Source: a virus. Taken from it: a DNA stretch of 64,000 bases. The stretch covers positions 1 through 64,000 of the IMG/VR virus record IMGVR_UViG_3300044970_000730. One strand, given 5' to 3'. Position numbers and translations under genes: made by a program. The notes under the pieces were generated by a model. The model saw only the letters and a program-made list of their open reading frames with translations. It was not told the origin of the DNA and made no database searches. This document shows, piece after piece, positions 43,092 to 50,985 of this stretch; position 1 is the first letter of the stretch, and each line of letters opens with the position of its first letter.

Positions 43092-43719
43092 ATGGGTAGA
43101 CCGAGGAAGTACACTGATGAGGAACGGAAACAGCGGGCGAGGGATAAGTCAAAGCGATGGCGAGAGCAGAATCCTGAGCGAGTGCGGGAGTACAACCGCA
43201 ACCGAGGAAAGGTGGCTCCCAGTAGTGGGGTATGAGGGTAGGTACGAGGTGTCTGATCTCGGCCGGGTACGTTCTTTGATCGGTGGTGTTCGTCTACTAC
43301 GCGAGTTGGACAACGGTGCAGGTTACAAGCAGTTCAGTCTGTGCCATGTAAGCGGGAAGATACACAAAGTGTACGCACACAGGGCTGTGCTTGAAGCGTT
43401 CGTCGGCCCGCGACCTCACAAGTACCACGCTTGTCACGAGGACAATGATCGCAGCAACAACTCACTGAGTAATCTTCGCTGGGACACCTGCGCAAACAAC
43501 CATGCCGACAAGCGGAAGCATGGAACCAATCCGAAGGGCGAGTCTCATATGTGGAGCAAGCTGTCTCTTGATGAGGTTCTCCAGATCAAGCGCTTGCTGA
43601 AAGAAGGCAGGTTATCCCAACCAAAGATTGCAGGCATGTTCGGTGTTCAGCAGTCGCACGTTTCCGCTATAAAGACGGGAAAGGCATGGGCTCATGTTCT
43701 CATAGAGGAGTTCCAGTAA
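43092..43719 (+). pseudogene. HNH homing endonuclease with frameshift
   Basis: The gene reads in two frames. From the ATG at 43092, with AGGAG upstream, comes MGRPRKYTDEERKQRARDKS and a basic helix, ending at a stop at 43233-43235. From about 43200 the +1 frame continues with EERWLPVVGYEGRYEVSDLG (NUMOD4), an HNH domain (YHACHEDNDRSNNSLSNLRW) and a C-terminal helix-turn-helix (LSQPKIAGMFGVQQSHVSAI), stopping at 43719. The N-terminal piece looks like the normal start of such enzymes. Either a programmed +1 shift, a real mutation or a sequence error separates the two. It cuts DNA and is a mobile intruder between replication genes. Confidence 0.75.
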
Positions 43720-43720
43720 A

Positions 43721-43939
43721 ATGAAGAGCGAAGATTGGCTTGCACTAGTGTTGCTGACGTTCGTGATTGTGCTGATGATACTTGGTCCTCGCGTAGAGAG
43801 AAGCAGGATTGCTAACCACTGCTCCCTCACCGGAACCTACGTCATCGACAACGACACGGTTTTGGCATGTCGTGTGATTAAGAGGAATACCGACGAGGCG
43901 AAGCCGAGTGAACCGAAGGAAGAGGAGCAAAGCCTTTAA
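43721..43939 (+). CDS. Small single-pass membrane protein
   Basis: 72 residues with one N-terminal membrane segment (about 6-24, LALVLLTFVIVLMILGP), two Cys in the outer part and an acidic, Pro-rich tail (EAKPSEPKEEEQ). Function unknown. Confidence 0.6.
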   Translation: MKSEDWLALVLLTFVIVLMILGPRVERSRIANHCSLTGTYVIDNDTVLACRVIKRNTDEAKPSEPKEEEQSL

Positions 43940-44124
43940 TGAGCCGCATTAAAACCTACCGAACAAGTAACTACGATGCTGCATGTCTTGCTTGCCGAGA
44001 GAAGCTAAACCTCGGGGTTCAGTTCTCGGCTGAGTACGATTTCGTGGCCAAGGAGTGGTTGATTTCTTATCCGCTCGCGGAGCGAGATGATCTTCCTCCG
44101 ACTAAACCAACTGAGGTGGTGTGA
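43939..44124 (+). CDS. Small hypothetical protein
   Basis: 61 residues with LACRE and a Pro-rich C-terminus. It starts at the stop of the previous gene (TAATG). No family is recognised. Confidence 0.52.
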   Translation: MSRIKTYRTSNYDAACLACREKLNLGVQFSAEYDFVAKEWLISYPLAERDDLPPTKPTEVV

Positions 44125-44125
44125 C

Positions 44126-44410
44126 ATGACGTACAACGAACAGATCGAAGAAATCCTTGAGAACTTTGAGTGGGAACGGTTTCTCAAGCTGTACCACTTC
44201 GATCAAGGCGACACCACGTTTAAACGTGTGTTCCCTGACCGGGTTGATAGTTGCCGACGGCTTGCCCGTGAGCTACTTGAATCTGTTGCAAAGAGGGCTC
44301 CTCTTGGTGACGAGGTTGCTTACACTAGTACAGCATGTCTCACTGCCTACAACTGGCACGGTCGTCTCCGGTTGTGTGGTGAGTTTTGTGATTGGGATAC
44401 AACGGAGTAA
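44126..44410 (+). CDS. Hypothetical protein
   Basis: 94 residues from the ATG at 44126. It is acidic and helical (IEEILENFEWERFLKL) with a C-terminal WHGRLRLCGEFCDWD. It lies just before the exonuclease domain gene. No family is recognised. Confidence 0.57.
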   Translation: MTYNEQIEEILENFEWERFLKLYHFDQGDTTFKRVFPDRVDSCRRLARELLESVAKRAPLGDEVAYTSTACLTAYNWHGRLRLCGEFCDWDTTE

Positions 44411-44416
44411 ACTAGA

Positions 44417-44962
44417 ATGACCACCCTCATCCTTGACATCGAGAGTGACGGACTAATCCCCCTCATCAAGAACATTTGGCTGGTCTGCACGAAAGTAGTT
44501 GAGACGGGAGATAAGCGATCGTTTAGATCGCGGGAGGATTTCCAGCAATACGTGTCCGATCTAAACCCAACCTTAGTTGTGGGTCACAACGTTACCTTCG
44601 ATCTCGAAGCCCTCCGTCGTATATGGGGTATCGAGTACAAGTGGGACACCAAGGATTGCTCGTTCAACGGCAAGCCGGTGCGGTTTCTTGATACGCTTCA
44701 GTTGTCACAGTTTCTTAACGCGGACAGACAACCCGGGCATTCGTTGGAAGCGTGGGGAGAGGTGTTGGCAAGGGCAATCGAGGACTATGAGATGAGCACA
44801 GGAGAATCATTCGGCGACCTCTACCCCGACGACGTGAAGAAATTGAAGTTCAACGACTGGTCTAAATACTCCGATGAGATGTTGGTTTACTGTCAACGGG
44901 ACGTTGACCTGACTGGGTTGGTGTACAAGAGATTACTCAAAGAGCTAGAGGAGTACGAGTAA
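44417..44962 (+). CDS. DNA polymerase 3'-5' exonuclease domain (separate gene)
   Basis: 181 residues. It carries the DEDD exonuclease motifs: LILDIESDGL (Exo I), VGHNVTFDLEAL (Exo II) and YCQRDVDLTGLVYK (Exo III with Tyr-x3-Asp). This matches the N-terminal proofreading domain of T7 DNA polymerase. The polymerase domain is on a different gene at 45376, so proofreading probably works as a subunit in trans. Confidence 0.9.
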   Translation: MTTLILDIESDGLIPLIKNIWLVCTKVVETGDKRSFRSREDFQQYVSDLNPTLVVGHNVTFDLEALRRIWGIEYKWDTKDCSFNGKPVRFLDTLQLSQFLNADRQPGHSLEAWGEVLARAIEDYEMSTGESFGDLYPDDVKKLKFNDWSKYSDEMLVYCQRDVDLTGLVYKRLLKELEEYE

Positions 44963-45192
44963 TGACTACGGTTTCGGTTAACGCACAAGTAGATGTTAGT
45001 TCAGATCAGTTGGCAGACGAAACCAACCGGGACGATTTGATCCAGTTCATCCGAGACATTTGCTTTGCAAAGTGCCGCGATGATTTCTACGAGGAGTTGA
45101 TTCTCTTTTTGTGTGAAGATATGTCTGACCCAAACATCGTCCGTTCAGAGTTTATCGTAAAGGTTAAGCATGCACTGAAAGGGTACGAATAA
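44962..45192 (+). CDS. Small acidic protein inside the split polymerase locus
   Basis: 76 residues, acidic and helical (DDLIQFIRDICFAKCRDDF). The start overlaps the exonuclease stop (TAATG). It could be an insertion or an accessory to the split polymerase. No family is recognised. Confidence 0.58.
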   Translation: MTTVSVNAQVDVSSDQLADETNRDDLIQFIRDICFAKCRDDFYEELILFLCEDMSDPNIVRSEFIVKVKHALKGYE

Positions 45193-45374
45193 TGAAGTGG
45201 GGTGATGACTACAACACAGCCTTGGCTGAGGCAATGGAGCGACTTGCGGAGCAAGAGGAAGATGGGTGGAGTTCACCTTTGATCTCGAAGCTGAATAGTA
45301 TCCGCATATTCCTTGCAAACATAGAGCAGTTTATGTACCAACAAGATATAATCTACCAAAAGAACGAGGAGTGA
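45192..45374 (+). CDS. Small helical protein inside the split polymerase locus
   Basis: 60 residues, acidic N-terminus and a helix ending QQDIIYQKNEE. It ends one base before the TTG start of the polymerase gene. Unknown function. Confidence 0.55.
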   Translation: MKWGDDYNTALAEAMERLAEQEEDGWSSPLISKLNSIRIFLANIEQFMYQQDIIYQKNEE

Positions 45375-45375
45375 C

Positions 45376-46932
45376 TTGAAGATAAACGAGCTTCTTGAGT
45401 GGAAGCCTTACATTTGCTTCTCGATGGATTCGTATCTCACCTCGGTTCGTGGGTTCACGGGTATCGGGTTCAACAAAGAACGCGCTGAAGGGTTGCTTGT
45501 CCGGATCGAAGGAGAGATGACGGAGATTGAGCAAACCATCGAGCCACAACTACCTCCCCGGCCTTTGAACAAAGGAGAGCTAGACAAGTATCGGTTCCCA
45601 GCCAAGCCGTTTAAGAAGGACGGGTCGCTGTCCAGTTCGATGGTGAACTGGATGGAACGTCTCGGAGCAAAGCTCCACACGGAGCGGGACATCTTGTTGG
45701 AAGGTAACGTGTACCCGATCAAAGGAGGCGAGCCAACCATCATCACTGGACCTATGCGCCTAGCTAATCAGGATGATCTCAAGAACTTCCTTATCGCCGA
45801 GGGGTGGGTGCCGACCCTTTTCAATTTCAAGCGGGACGAACGAGGGAAGCCAGCTCGTGACGAGAAAGGAAACATCATCCTCACTACCCCTAAACTCCAA
45901 GAGAACGGTCGCCTATGTCCGAACCTTGAAGAGATGGCAGGTGATCTGGTACGTCCTGTGGTTCGCTGGCTTAGCCTACGCAACCGCAAATCTGTGATTG
46001 AAGGGTGGCTCGGGAACGAGCGGCTTGCGTACGACGGTCGGTTGAGTGCTGGTGCTAGTGGGTATACACCTACGTTTCGGAAGCGGCACTCTGTTGTCAC
46101 GAATCTCCCCAAGGCGGACGGTAAGGTACTCTATGGCGTAGAGGTTCGCTCTCTCTTCTGCGCAAAGCGACCGGGCTACACGATGGTTGGGTTCGATGCG
46201 TCTGGACTTGAAGCCCGGGTGGAGGCGCACTTCACCAGCATCTACGAAGGCGGGCAGGAGTACGCTCGTGAGTTGATCGAGGGGGACATCCACCTTAAGA
46301 CCGCAGAGAAGATGTTTGCCGATAAGATCGGCCACTTGTTCGGACACCCTGACTATAGTAAGGACCACCCCGAGGTAAAAACTTGGCGTAACAAGGCGAA
46401 GACTGTTCGCTACGCGAGCGCCTACGGAGCTTCAGCTAAGAAGCTGGCAGCTACTCTCGGGGAATCCCAGCAACGCGGTGAGCAAATCTTCAACGACTTC
46501 TGGGAAGCTGCTGCGCCGCTTGCAAAGTTCAAGGAGAGGTTGACCCAGCATTGGGAAACACAGGGTAAGGAGCGGATCAAGGGTCTTGATGGTAGGTGGG
46601 TACGTACCCGGAGCAAACATTCGTTGGTGAACACCGCCCAACAGTCGGCCGGCGCGATAATTTTTCAGGTGACAACCTTGTTCTTGCATAAATGGTTGGA
46701 CGGCCTAGTGCTTGACAACGACAACAACCTTGCCTATACTTTCCAGTCCCGGTTCATCTATCCTCTTTCTGAGGTTCACGATGAACAATGCTGGGAGGTG
46801 CCGGAAGAAGTAGCCGAGGACTTTGGCAAGCTGGCAGAGAAGGCGCTCGAAGCAGCAGGTAAGTACCTGAAGGTTCGGGTTCCGATTGTTGGTGAGGCTA
46901 AGGCGGGGAGGTCGTGGGATTTGATCCACTAG
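45376..46932 (+). CDS. Family A DNA polymerase, polymerase domain only
   Basis: 518 residues from a TTG start with GAGGAG upstream. Motif A is GFDASGLEARV, motif B RNKAKTVRYASAYG, motif C EVHDEQCWEV, all as in T7 gp5. The 3'-5' exonuclease domain is missing from this chain and lies in the gene at 44417-44962. The gene ends GRSWDLIH, followed by an HNH gene. It replicates phage DNA; whether it uses host thioredoxin is not visible. Confidence 0.93.
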   Translation: MKINELLEWKPYICFSMDSYLTSVRGFTGIGFNKERAEGLLVRIEGEMTEIEQTIEPQLPPRPLNKGELDKYRFPAKPFKKDGSLSSSMVNWMERLGAKLHTERDILLEGNVYPIKGGEPTIITGPMRLANQDDLKNFLIAEGWVPTLFNFKRDERGKPARDEKGNIILTTPKLQENGRLCPNLEEMAGDLVRPVVRWLSLRNRKSVIEGWLGNERLAYDGRLSAGASGYTPTFRKRHSVVTNLPKADGKVLYGVEVRSLFCAKRPGYTMVGFDASGLEARVEAHFTSIYEGGQEYARELIEGDIHLKTAEKMFADKIGHLFGHPDYSKDHPEVKTWRNKAKTVRYASAYGASAKKLAATLGESQQRGEQIFNDFWEAAAPLAKFKERLTQHWETQGKERIKGLDGRWVRTRSKHSLVNTAQQSAGAIIFQVTTLFLHKWLDGLVLDNDNNLAYTFQSRFIYPLSEVHDEQCWEVPEEVAEDFGKLAEKALEAAGKYLKVRVPIVGEAKAGRSWDLIH

Positions 46933-46949
46933 TTTTGACAAGGAGTTAT

Positions 46950-47456
46950 ATGACTGGAGAGTTGACTCAAGAGAGGTTGAAGGAAGTTATGCATTACGAC
47001 CCGGAGACGGGTCTATTTATATGGAAAGTGTCAGCACCTCCGAACGGAAAGATAGGTAGTGTTGCAGGCTACACACGCAAGGATGGAAGATGTGTGATCG
47101 GTTTTAAGGGCGAGCTGTACCTTAGATCGAGGCTTGCATTTTTGTATATGGAGGGGTTCTTTCCGCAAGAAAGCGTTGACCACATTAATAGGATTACATC
47201 AGACGATAGGTGGTCTAACTTACGATCCGTCTCTCAAAGAGAGAACCTCAGTAACACCGGGCTGAGAAGTAACAACAAGTCCGGGTACAAAGGCGTCTCA
47301 TTCCACGCAGAGAAAGGTAAGTGGGGAGCTGCGATAAAGACAAGAGAAGGGAAAATATTCCTTGGCTACTACAGTGACCCGCTGCACGCTGCACATGAAT
47401 ACAACAAAGCCGCTGTCAAGTACTTCGGTGAGTTCGCTGTACTCAACCCAATCTAA
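46950..47456 (+). CDS. HNH endonuclease with AP2 domain
   Basis: 168 residues from an ATG with AAGGAG. The N-terminal segment (HYDPETGLFIWKVSA) leads to an HNH_3-type core (VDHINRITSDDRWSNLRSVS) and a C-terminal AP2-like DNA-binding domain (SGYKGVSFHAEKGKWGAAIK). A free-standing homing endonuclease placed directly after the polymerase gene, probably a selfish insertion that cuts phages lacking it. Confidence 0.88.
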   Translation: MTGELTQERLKEVMHYDPETGLFIWKVSAPPNGKIGSVAGYTRKDGRCVIGFKGELYLRSRLAFLYMEGFFPQESVDHINRITSDDRWSNLRSVSQRENLSNTGLRSNNKSGYKGVSFHAEKGKWGAAIKTREGKIFLGYYSDPLHAAHEYNKAAVKYFGEFAVLNPI

Positions 47457-47474
47457 CTAGGAACCAAATCACAC

Positions 47475-48440
47475 ATGAGCTTTACTTTCCGCCCCGCGCA
47501 GACCAAGCAGCCCACCAACAGTAACTCCAACTACGAGCGTCGTGATGTCGATTGGGAGACACTCAACGCCCACCTAATCGAAGCAGCCGGTACGGCTACC
47601 AGCCCTGAAGTCTACCCCGGTGTCATCTCCCAGATTGTTGACCTTGGTATTCATCTAAAGGTGAACGATGAGGACTTCGATCCCGACATCACTTACCCGG
47701 AAAACGCTACGTTCTACACGTCGAAGGGTGTCAAGAAAGTGAAGTACACCACTGGTCGTGAACTCCAGTACGTCGCAGTCTTGGTTGACTTCCCCGACAT
47801 CATCGTTGACAAGTCTCTTTACTTCACGGGAGAGTCTAACCCTCTTCCACTTCGCATGATCTTGAACGGTGAGCGGGGTCGCCGAGAGGCAGATGGTAAA
47901 TGGGTGGTCTACGTTGACAAGATGTTCTCTCTTGGTCAGATGAAGCACCCCAATGGGAAGTTCGCCCTTGCTAAGCAGAACAAGCTGCACGTTCTGGCTG
48001 AGAAGGCTGGGCTGCTGGATAGCGATGGTCTGTTTACCCCGGACCGTATTGGTGAGCTTCTTGGTAAGGCGCTGATGTTCGAGATCAATCTTCGAATGAA
48101 TCAGGCTGATAACGGGAAGTTGTACTTTAACGAGAGTATCAAGAGCCCGACAATCATCCCCCGTTCGATCAAGGCTCCGACTCTTGATCCGTCGCTGATC
48201 GGTGGCGTGCTGTGGTCCGACGGTTCGGACCCGGATGAGAACGAAGTAAAGAAGCTCCGTGCTTCGGTGAAGAACACCATCAAAAACGCCACAAACTTTA
48301 ACGGTTCCACCATCGCCCCATTGATTGACAAGCCCCGCGAACAAAACGACAATGCTCGTCCCGCAAAGGAGCCGGCGAAGCCGGTGACGAAGACAGCTCC
48401 CGCGAAAGCGGCGAGTTGGGAAGATGATGAACCCTTCTGA
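47475..48440 (+). CDS. Single-stranded DNA-binding protein candidate
   Basis: 321 residues. A beta-rich core (about 30-230) is followed by a Pro/Ala/Lys-rich disordered tail that ends WEDDEPF, closely like the acidic tip (DDDIPF) of bacterial SSB proteins and phage SSBs, which recruits partner proteins. Position after the polymerase supports a replisome role. It is longer than T7 gp2.5 (232), and I see no direct sequence match to it. Confidence 0.72.
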   Translation: MSFTFRPAQTKQPTNSNSNYERRDVDWETLNAHLIEAAGTATSPEVYPGVISQIVDLGIHLKVNDEDFDPDITYPENATFYTSKGVKKVKYTTGRELQYVAVLVDFPDIIVDKSLYFTGESNPLPLRMILNGERGRREADGKWVVYVDKMFSLGQMKHPNGKFALAKQNKLHVLAEKAGLLDSDGLFTPDRIGELLGKALMFEINLRMNQADNGKLYFNESIKSPTIIPRSIKAPTLDPSLIGGVLWSDGSDPDENEVKKLRASVKNTIKNATNFNGSTIAPLIDKPREQNDNARPAKEPAKPVTKTAPAKAASWEDDEPF

Positions 48441-48473
48441 TGCCGATAGCCCGTTTGGTTGAGGAGTGAGCCT

Positions 48474-48686
48474 GTGAGAAAGTTCCGTATCGAGCCGTTC
48501 ATCGGTAAGGTTATTGAGGTTGTTGCTACTTCGTACTACGTTTCGGAACGACTCGTGGTCTTTGAGAAGTCGGTAGTGACTGGCGAGGACAGGGAGTTCA
48601 TCCCGATCCTTGCACTTCAATCCTCTGACATCGCCCGTATCGAATACATTGGAGAACACACCGAATCCGCACCGGAGGTGCTATGA
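48474..48686 (+). CDS. Small beta-barrel-like protein
   Basis: 70 residues from a GTG with GAGGAG upstream; an in-frame TTG at 48459 is less likely. It reads as a small beta protein (FIGKVIEVVATSYYVSERLVV). Function unknown. It overlaps the next gene. Confidence 0.57.
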   Translation: MRKFRIEPFIGKVIEVVATSYYVSERLVVFEKSVVTGEDREFIPILALQSSDIARIEYIGEHTESAPEVL

Positions 48687-48862
48687 CCAGAGAGCGAAAA
48701 ACTCTTACTGAGTTGGAATATCTCCGCTTGTTCTTCCGCTTTGCGGATTGGGATTCCCTCACCAAGACATCGCGTGAGTGGATTAACTGGTCAATCGAAG
48801 AGTTTACCTGTAAGCGTGTTCCGTCCAAGTACCGAATCACCGAAGAGGGAAACACCAAGTGA
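48683..48862 (+). CDS. Small hypothetical protein
   Basis: 59 residues starting within the stop of the upstream gene (ATGA) and ending within the next start (GTGA). It contains LTELEYLRLFFRFADWDSL. Its tight coupling supports reality even though it is short. Confidence 0.6.
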   Translation: MTRERKTLTELEYLRLFFRFADWDSLTKTSREWINWSIEEFTCKRVPSKYRITEEGNTK

Positions 48863-49251
48863 CCACGCCTGCTGTTGGTGGTGTAGTTTTGGTCAGGTGC
48901 ATTGTCACCGGAGTCGGACGAATGTGCTATTCAAACGAGCCGGTGCTTGATGTCTATGTCGATGGCAGGAAGCACGTGAGCTTCTCTGTTATCCCCGGTG
49001 TACATACCCACGTAACCGACGCTAACGAAGAAGAGGAATCTAACGGAATGACCACCACCACGTTCACCATTCACCGCAACAACCGCCGCTTCAATTCCAA
49101 AAAGTTCTCCCGATATGAGGGGGCTCGGTCGTATACACGTAAGTGGATTCGAGCTAACCTCGGTACGAGTGACTTCGACTACTCGGCCAACGAGTACCGT
49201 AACCCGAGCATTGATCTGTACGGGTTCTCGATTAAGCGGGTGGGGGGTTAA
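48859..49251 (+). CDS. Hypothetical protein
   Basis: 130 residues from a GTG overlapping the upstream stop. The N-terminal half is beta-rich with GRMCYSNEPVLDVYVDG. An internal methionine (TTTTFTIHRNNRRF region) starts a basic second half and might be a separate start. No family is recognised. Confidence 0.57.
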   Translation: MTTPAVGGVVLVRCIVTGVGRMCYSNEPVLDVYVDGRKHVSFSVIPGVHTHVTDANEEEESNGMTTTTFTIHRNNRRFNSKKFSRYEGARSYTRKWIRANLGTSDFDYSANEYRNPSIDLYGFSIKRVGG

Positions 49252-49458
49252 GTGCTTACTGTTGGGCGTTTGGTAGAGATTTTGCAAAAGTGTGACCAGT
49301 CTCTTCCCGTAGCTTACAGGTGCTTCAGCGAGTTCTGTCTGATGGAGGAGTTCCAAGTGGGTGTTGACACTCTGTCCATTGCACGCGAAGACGGGTGGGT
49401 GCCTCGAACACGTCCAGACAAAGAGACAACGGAGTATTTCCTTTTTCCCGGAAACTAA
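49252..49458 (+). CDS. Small hypothetical protein
   Basis: 68 residues from a GTG directly after the previous stop. The start TVGRLVEILQKCDQSLPVAY is typical of small phage proteins that begin with a helix and continue with YRCFSEF. Unknown function. Confidence 0.58.
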   Translation: MLTVGRLVEILQKCDQSLPVAYRCFSEFCLMEEFQVGVDTLSIAREDGWVPRTRPDKETTEYFLFPGN

Positions 49459-49478
49459 TTATGCAACTCCGCATAATT
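49457..49478. promoter_or_regulatory. Perfect 8-bp hairpin AATTATGC-AACTCC-GCATAATT
   Basis: Lies just before tRNA-Gln, overlapping the stop of the previous gene. It may be a processing or terminating element. Confidence 0.45.
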
Positions 49479-49499
49479 GATGATAATTTCACAAACAAT

Positions 49500-49574
49500 A
49501 GCCCCGTAGCCAAGCGATCAAGGCAATAGGTTTTGACCCTATGACCGCAGGTTTGAATCCTGCCGGGGTTGCCA
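49500..49574 (+). tRNA. tRNA-Gln (TTG)
   Basis: A complete cloverleaf. The acceptor stem is AGCCCCG/CGGGGTT (one G-U), the anticodon arm ATAGG-TTTTGAC-CCTAT, and the T-arm GCAGG-TTTGAAT-CCTGC, with encoded CCA at 49572-49574. Confidence 0.9.
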
Positions 49575-49577
49575 CTT

Positions 49578-49712
49578 TTGAAGAGCAACACACGAAGTGT
49601 GGGTGTAACCCACCACATGCGCGTTATCCCGGTGGCTCTGTAACAGGTGCAACCACCACAACGGGGTGCCGATGATCTCCACCTGTTATTATCGGAGTGT
49701 GTTGTTCTTCAA
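49578..49712 (+). ncRNA. Candidate structured RNA next to tRNA-Gln
   Basis: A closing stem of 16 bp (49578-49593 with 49697-49712, one G-U) encloses two clear inner helices: GTGGGT-GTA-ACCCAC (49599-49613) and a perfect 9-bp TAACAGGTG/CACCTGTTA (49641-49649 with 49680-49688). No gene of reasonable length fits. It begins 3 bases after tRNA-Gln, so it is probably co-transcribed and processed with it. Strand is inferred from that. Family unknown. Confidence 0.5.
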
Positions 49713-49764
49713 TCCAAACACAAGGTGAAGCGCGCAGTGGCGATGCGCTAATCAGTGGAGCGAG

Positions 49765-49848
49765 AGCTACGATAGCACAGTTGGTATGAGGCAGCGAGCG
49801 GTGTCCAGTCCGTCTTGTATATCGTAGGTTCGAGTCCTACCGAAGCTA
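49765..49848 (+). tRNA. tRNA-like element, isotype uncertain
   Basis: An acceptor-like stem AGCTACG/CGAAGCT (one mismatch), D-loop-like AGTTGGTA, and a canonical T-arm GTAGG-TTCGAGT-CCTAC are present. The anticodon arm is not clear, the D stem is poor and no CCA is encoded. At 84 bases it is longer than a class I tRNA. It may be a decayed or non-canonical tRNA. Confidence 0.45.
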
Positions 49849-49926
49849 TAAAACGAGGCGTTACAATGCACGCCTATTGCCCACAAGCCGGGATCGCTTC
49901 CGGCCACCTTGTTCTTTTAACCAACC

Positions 49927-49957
49927 GCCCCGGTGCTCTCCTAGGCCGGGGCTTTTT
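49927..49957 (+). terminator. Rho-independent terminator after the RNA cluster
   Basis: Stem GCCCCGG (49927-49933) / CCGGGGC (49946-49952) is followed by TTTTT. It ends the tRNA and candidate RNA transcript before nrdB. An upstream hairpin GCCGG-GATCGCTT-CCGGC is at about 49891-49908. Confidence 0.85.
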
Positions 49958-50013
49958 ATTCCCCACAACAATCCACTTAACCACAACGAACACGGAGGTT
50001 CGAGAGAACAAGA

Positions 50014-50985
50014 ATGACGAGGATCATGCAGCCAAAGTCAACGTACACAGTTGACTACCCCGAGGCAATCGAGTTCACTAACAAGCAGGTGTCTATCTTC
50101 TGGCCACCTGACGAGATCAAGGTTGAAAAGGATGTCCACGACATCCGTGTTGAGATGACTGAGGCTGAGCGTCACGGTGTGTTGAGTACGCTCAAGCTGT
50201 TTACCATGTACGAGTTGATTGTGGGTGGTGAGTATTGGGGTGAGAAGGTGTTCAACATGTTCCCTCGCCCTGACATTCAGCGTATGGCTAATTGCTTTTC
50301 CTTCTACGAGTTGAACATCCATGCTCCGTTCTACGCCAAGATCAACGAGGCTTTGAACCTAGCAAACGATGAGTTCTACACGGATTACTTGAAAGACCCG
50401 GTGTTGAAGGAACGGATCGAATCACTTGAAGCAGCTGCTTCCCTTGGTCCTTTGCACTTTCTTGTGACTCTTGGTGTTACTGAGGGTGTAATTCTGTACT
50501 CGTCGTTTGCTTTTCTCAAGCACTTCCAAGCCAAGGGCAAGAACAAGCTGTTGAACATTGTGCGAGGTATCAACTTCTCGGCACGAGACGAGGCCCTTCA
50601 CTCCGAAGCATCGGCTTGGTTGTTCCGTACACTTTGCGCAGAGTCTGGCACTCCCCCGGCAGCAATGACCTTTGTTGCGTATCCGATTGTTGAATCTGCT
50701 GTTGAGCACGAGAAGAAGATCGCTGCCAAGATTTTCGAGAAGGGAGAGATCGACGGTATCACCCAGAAGCAGCTTGAAAACTTCATCGAGAGCCGGGCTG
50801 ATGTAGTTCTGCGTAACTTCGGGATGGCTCCTCTCTACAACGTGGAGTACAACCCCATTGGTGAGTGGTTCTATCGGGGGATCAACGGGTACATGGCTAA
50901 TGACTTCTTCACCGGAATGGGTCGAGAGTACACCCGCTCATGGGATGCAAGCAGCTTTAAGTGGGAGGCACAAGAACAAGAATGA
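50014..50985 (+). CDS. nrdB: Ribonucleotide reductase class I beta subunit
   Basis: 323 residues. The diiron-type helices are visible: FYELNIHAPFY (Glu and His ligands), TEGVILYSSFAFL, and RDEALHSEAS. C-terminal EAQEQE is short. The subunit supplies the radical to NrdA, with which it overlaps as ATGA. Together they make deoxynucleotides for replication. The preceding terminator means it has its own promoter or reads from one I did not find. Confidence 0.92.
   Translation: MTRIMQPKSTYTVDYPEAIEFTNKQVSIFWPPDEIKVEKDVHDIRVEMTEAERHGVLSTLKLFTMYELIVGGEYWGEKVFNMFPRPDIQRMANCFSFYELNIHAPFYAKINEALNLANDEFYTDYLKDPVLKERIESLEAAASLGPLHFLVTLGVTEGVILYSSFAFLKHFQAKGKNKLLNIVRGINFSARDEALHSEASAWLFRTLCAESGTPPAAMTFVAYPIVESAVEHEKKIAAKIFEKGEIDGITQKQLENFIESRADVVLRNFGMAPLYNVEYNPIGEWFYRGINGYMANDFFTGMGREYTRSWDASSFKWEAQEQE

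Noticed and set aside
49815-50054. 79-codon open frame between the tRNA-like element and nrdB
   Set aside because: It runs through the tRNA-like element and the rho-independent terminator and lacks a ribosome site.
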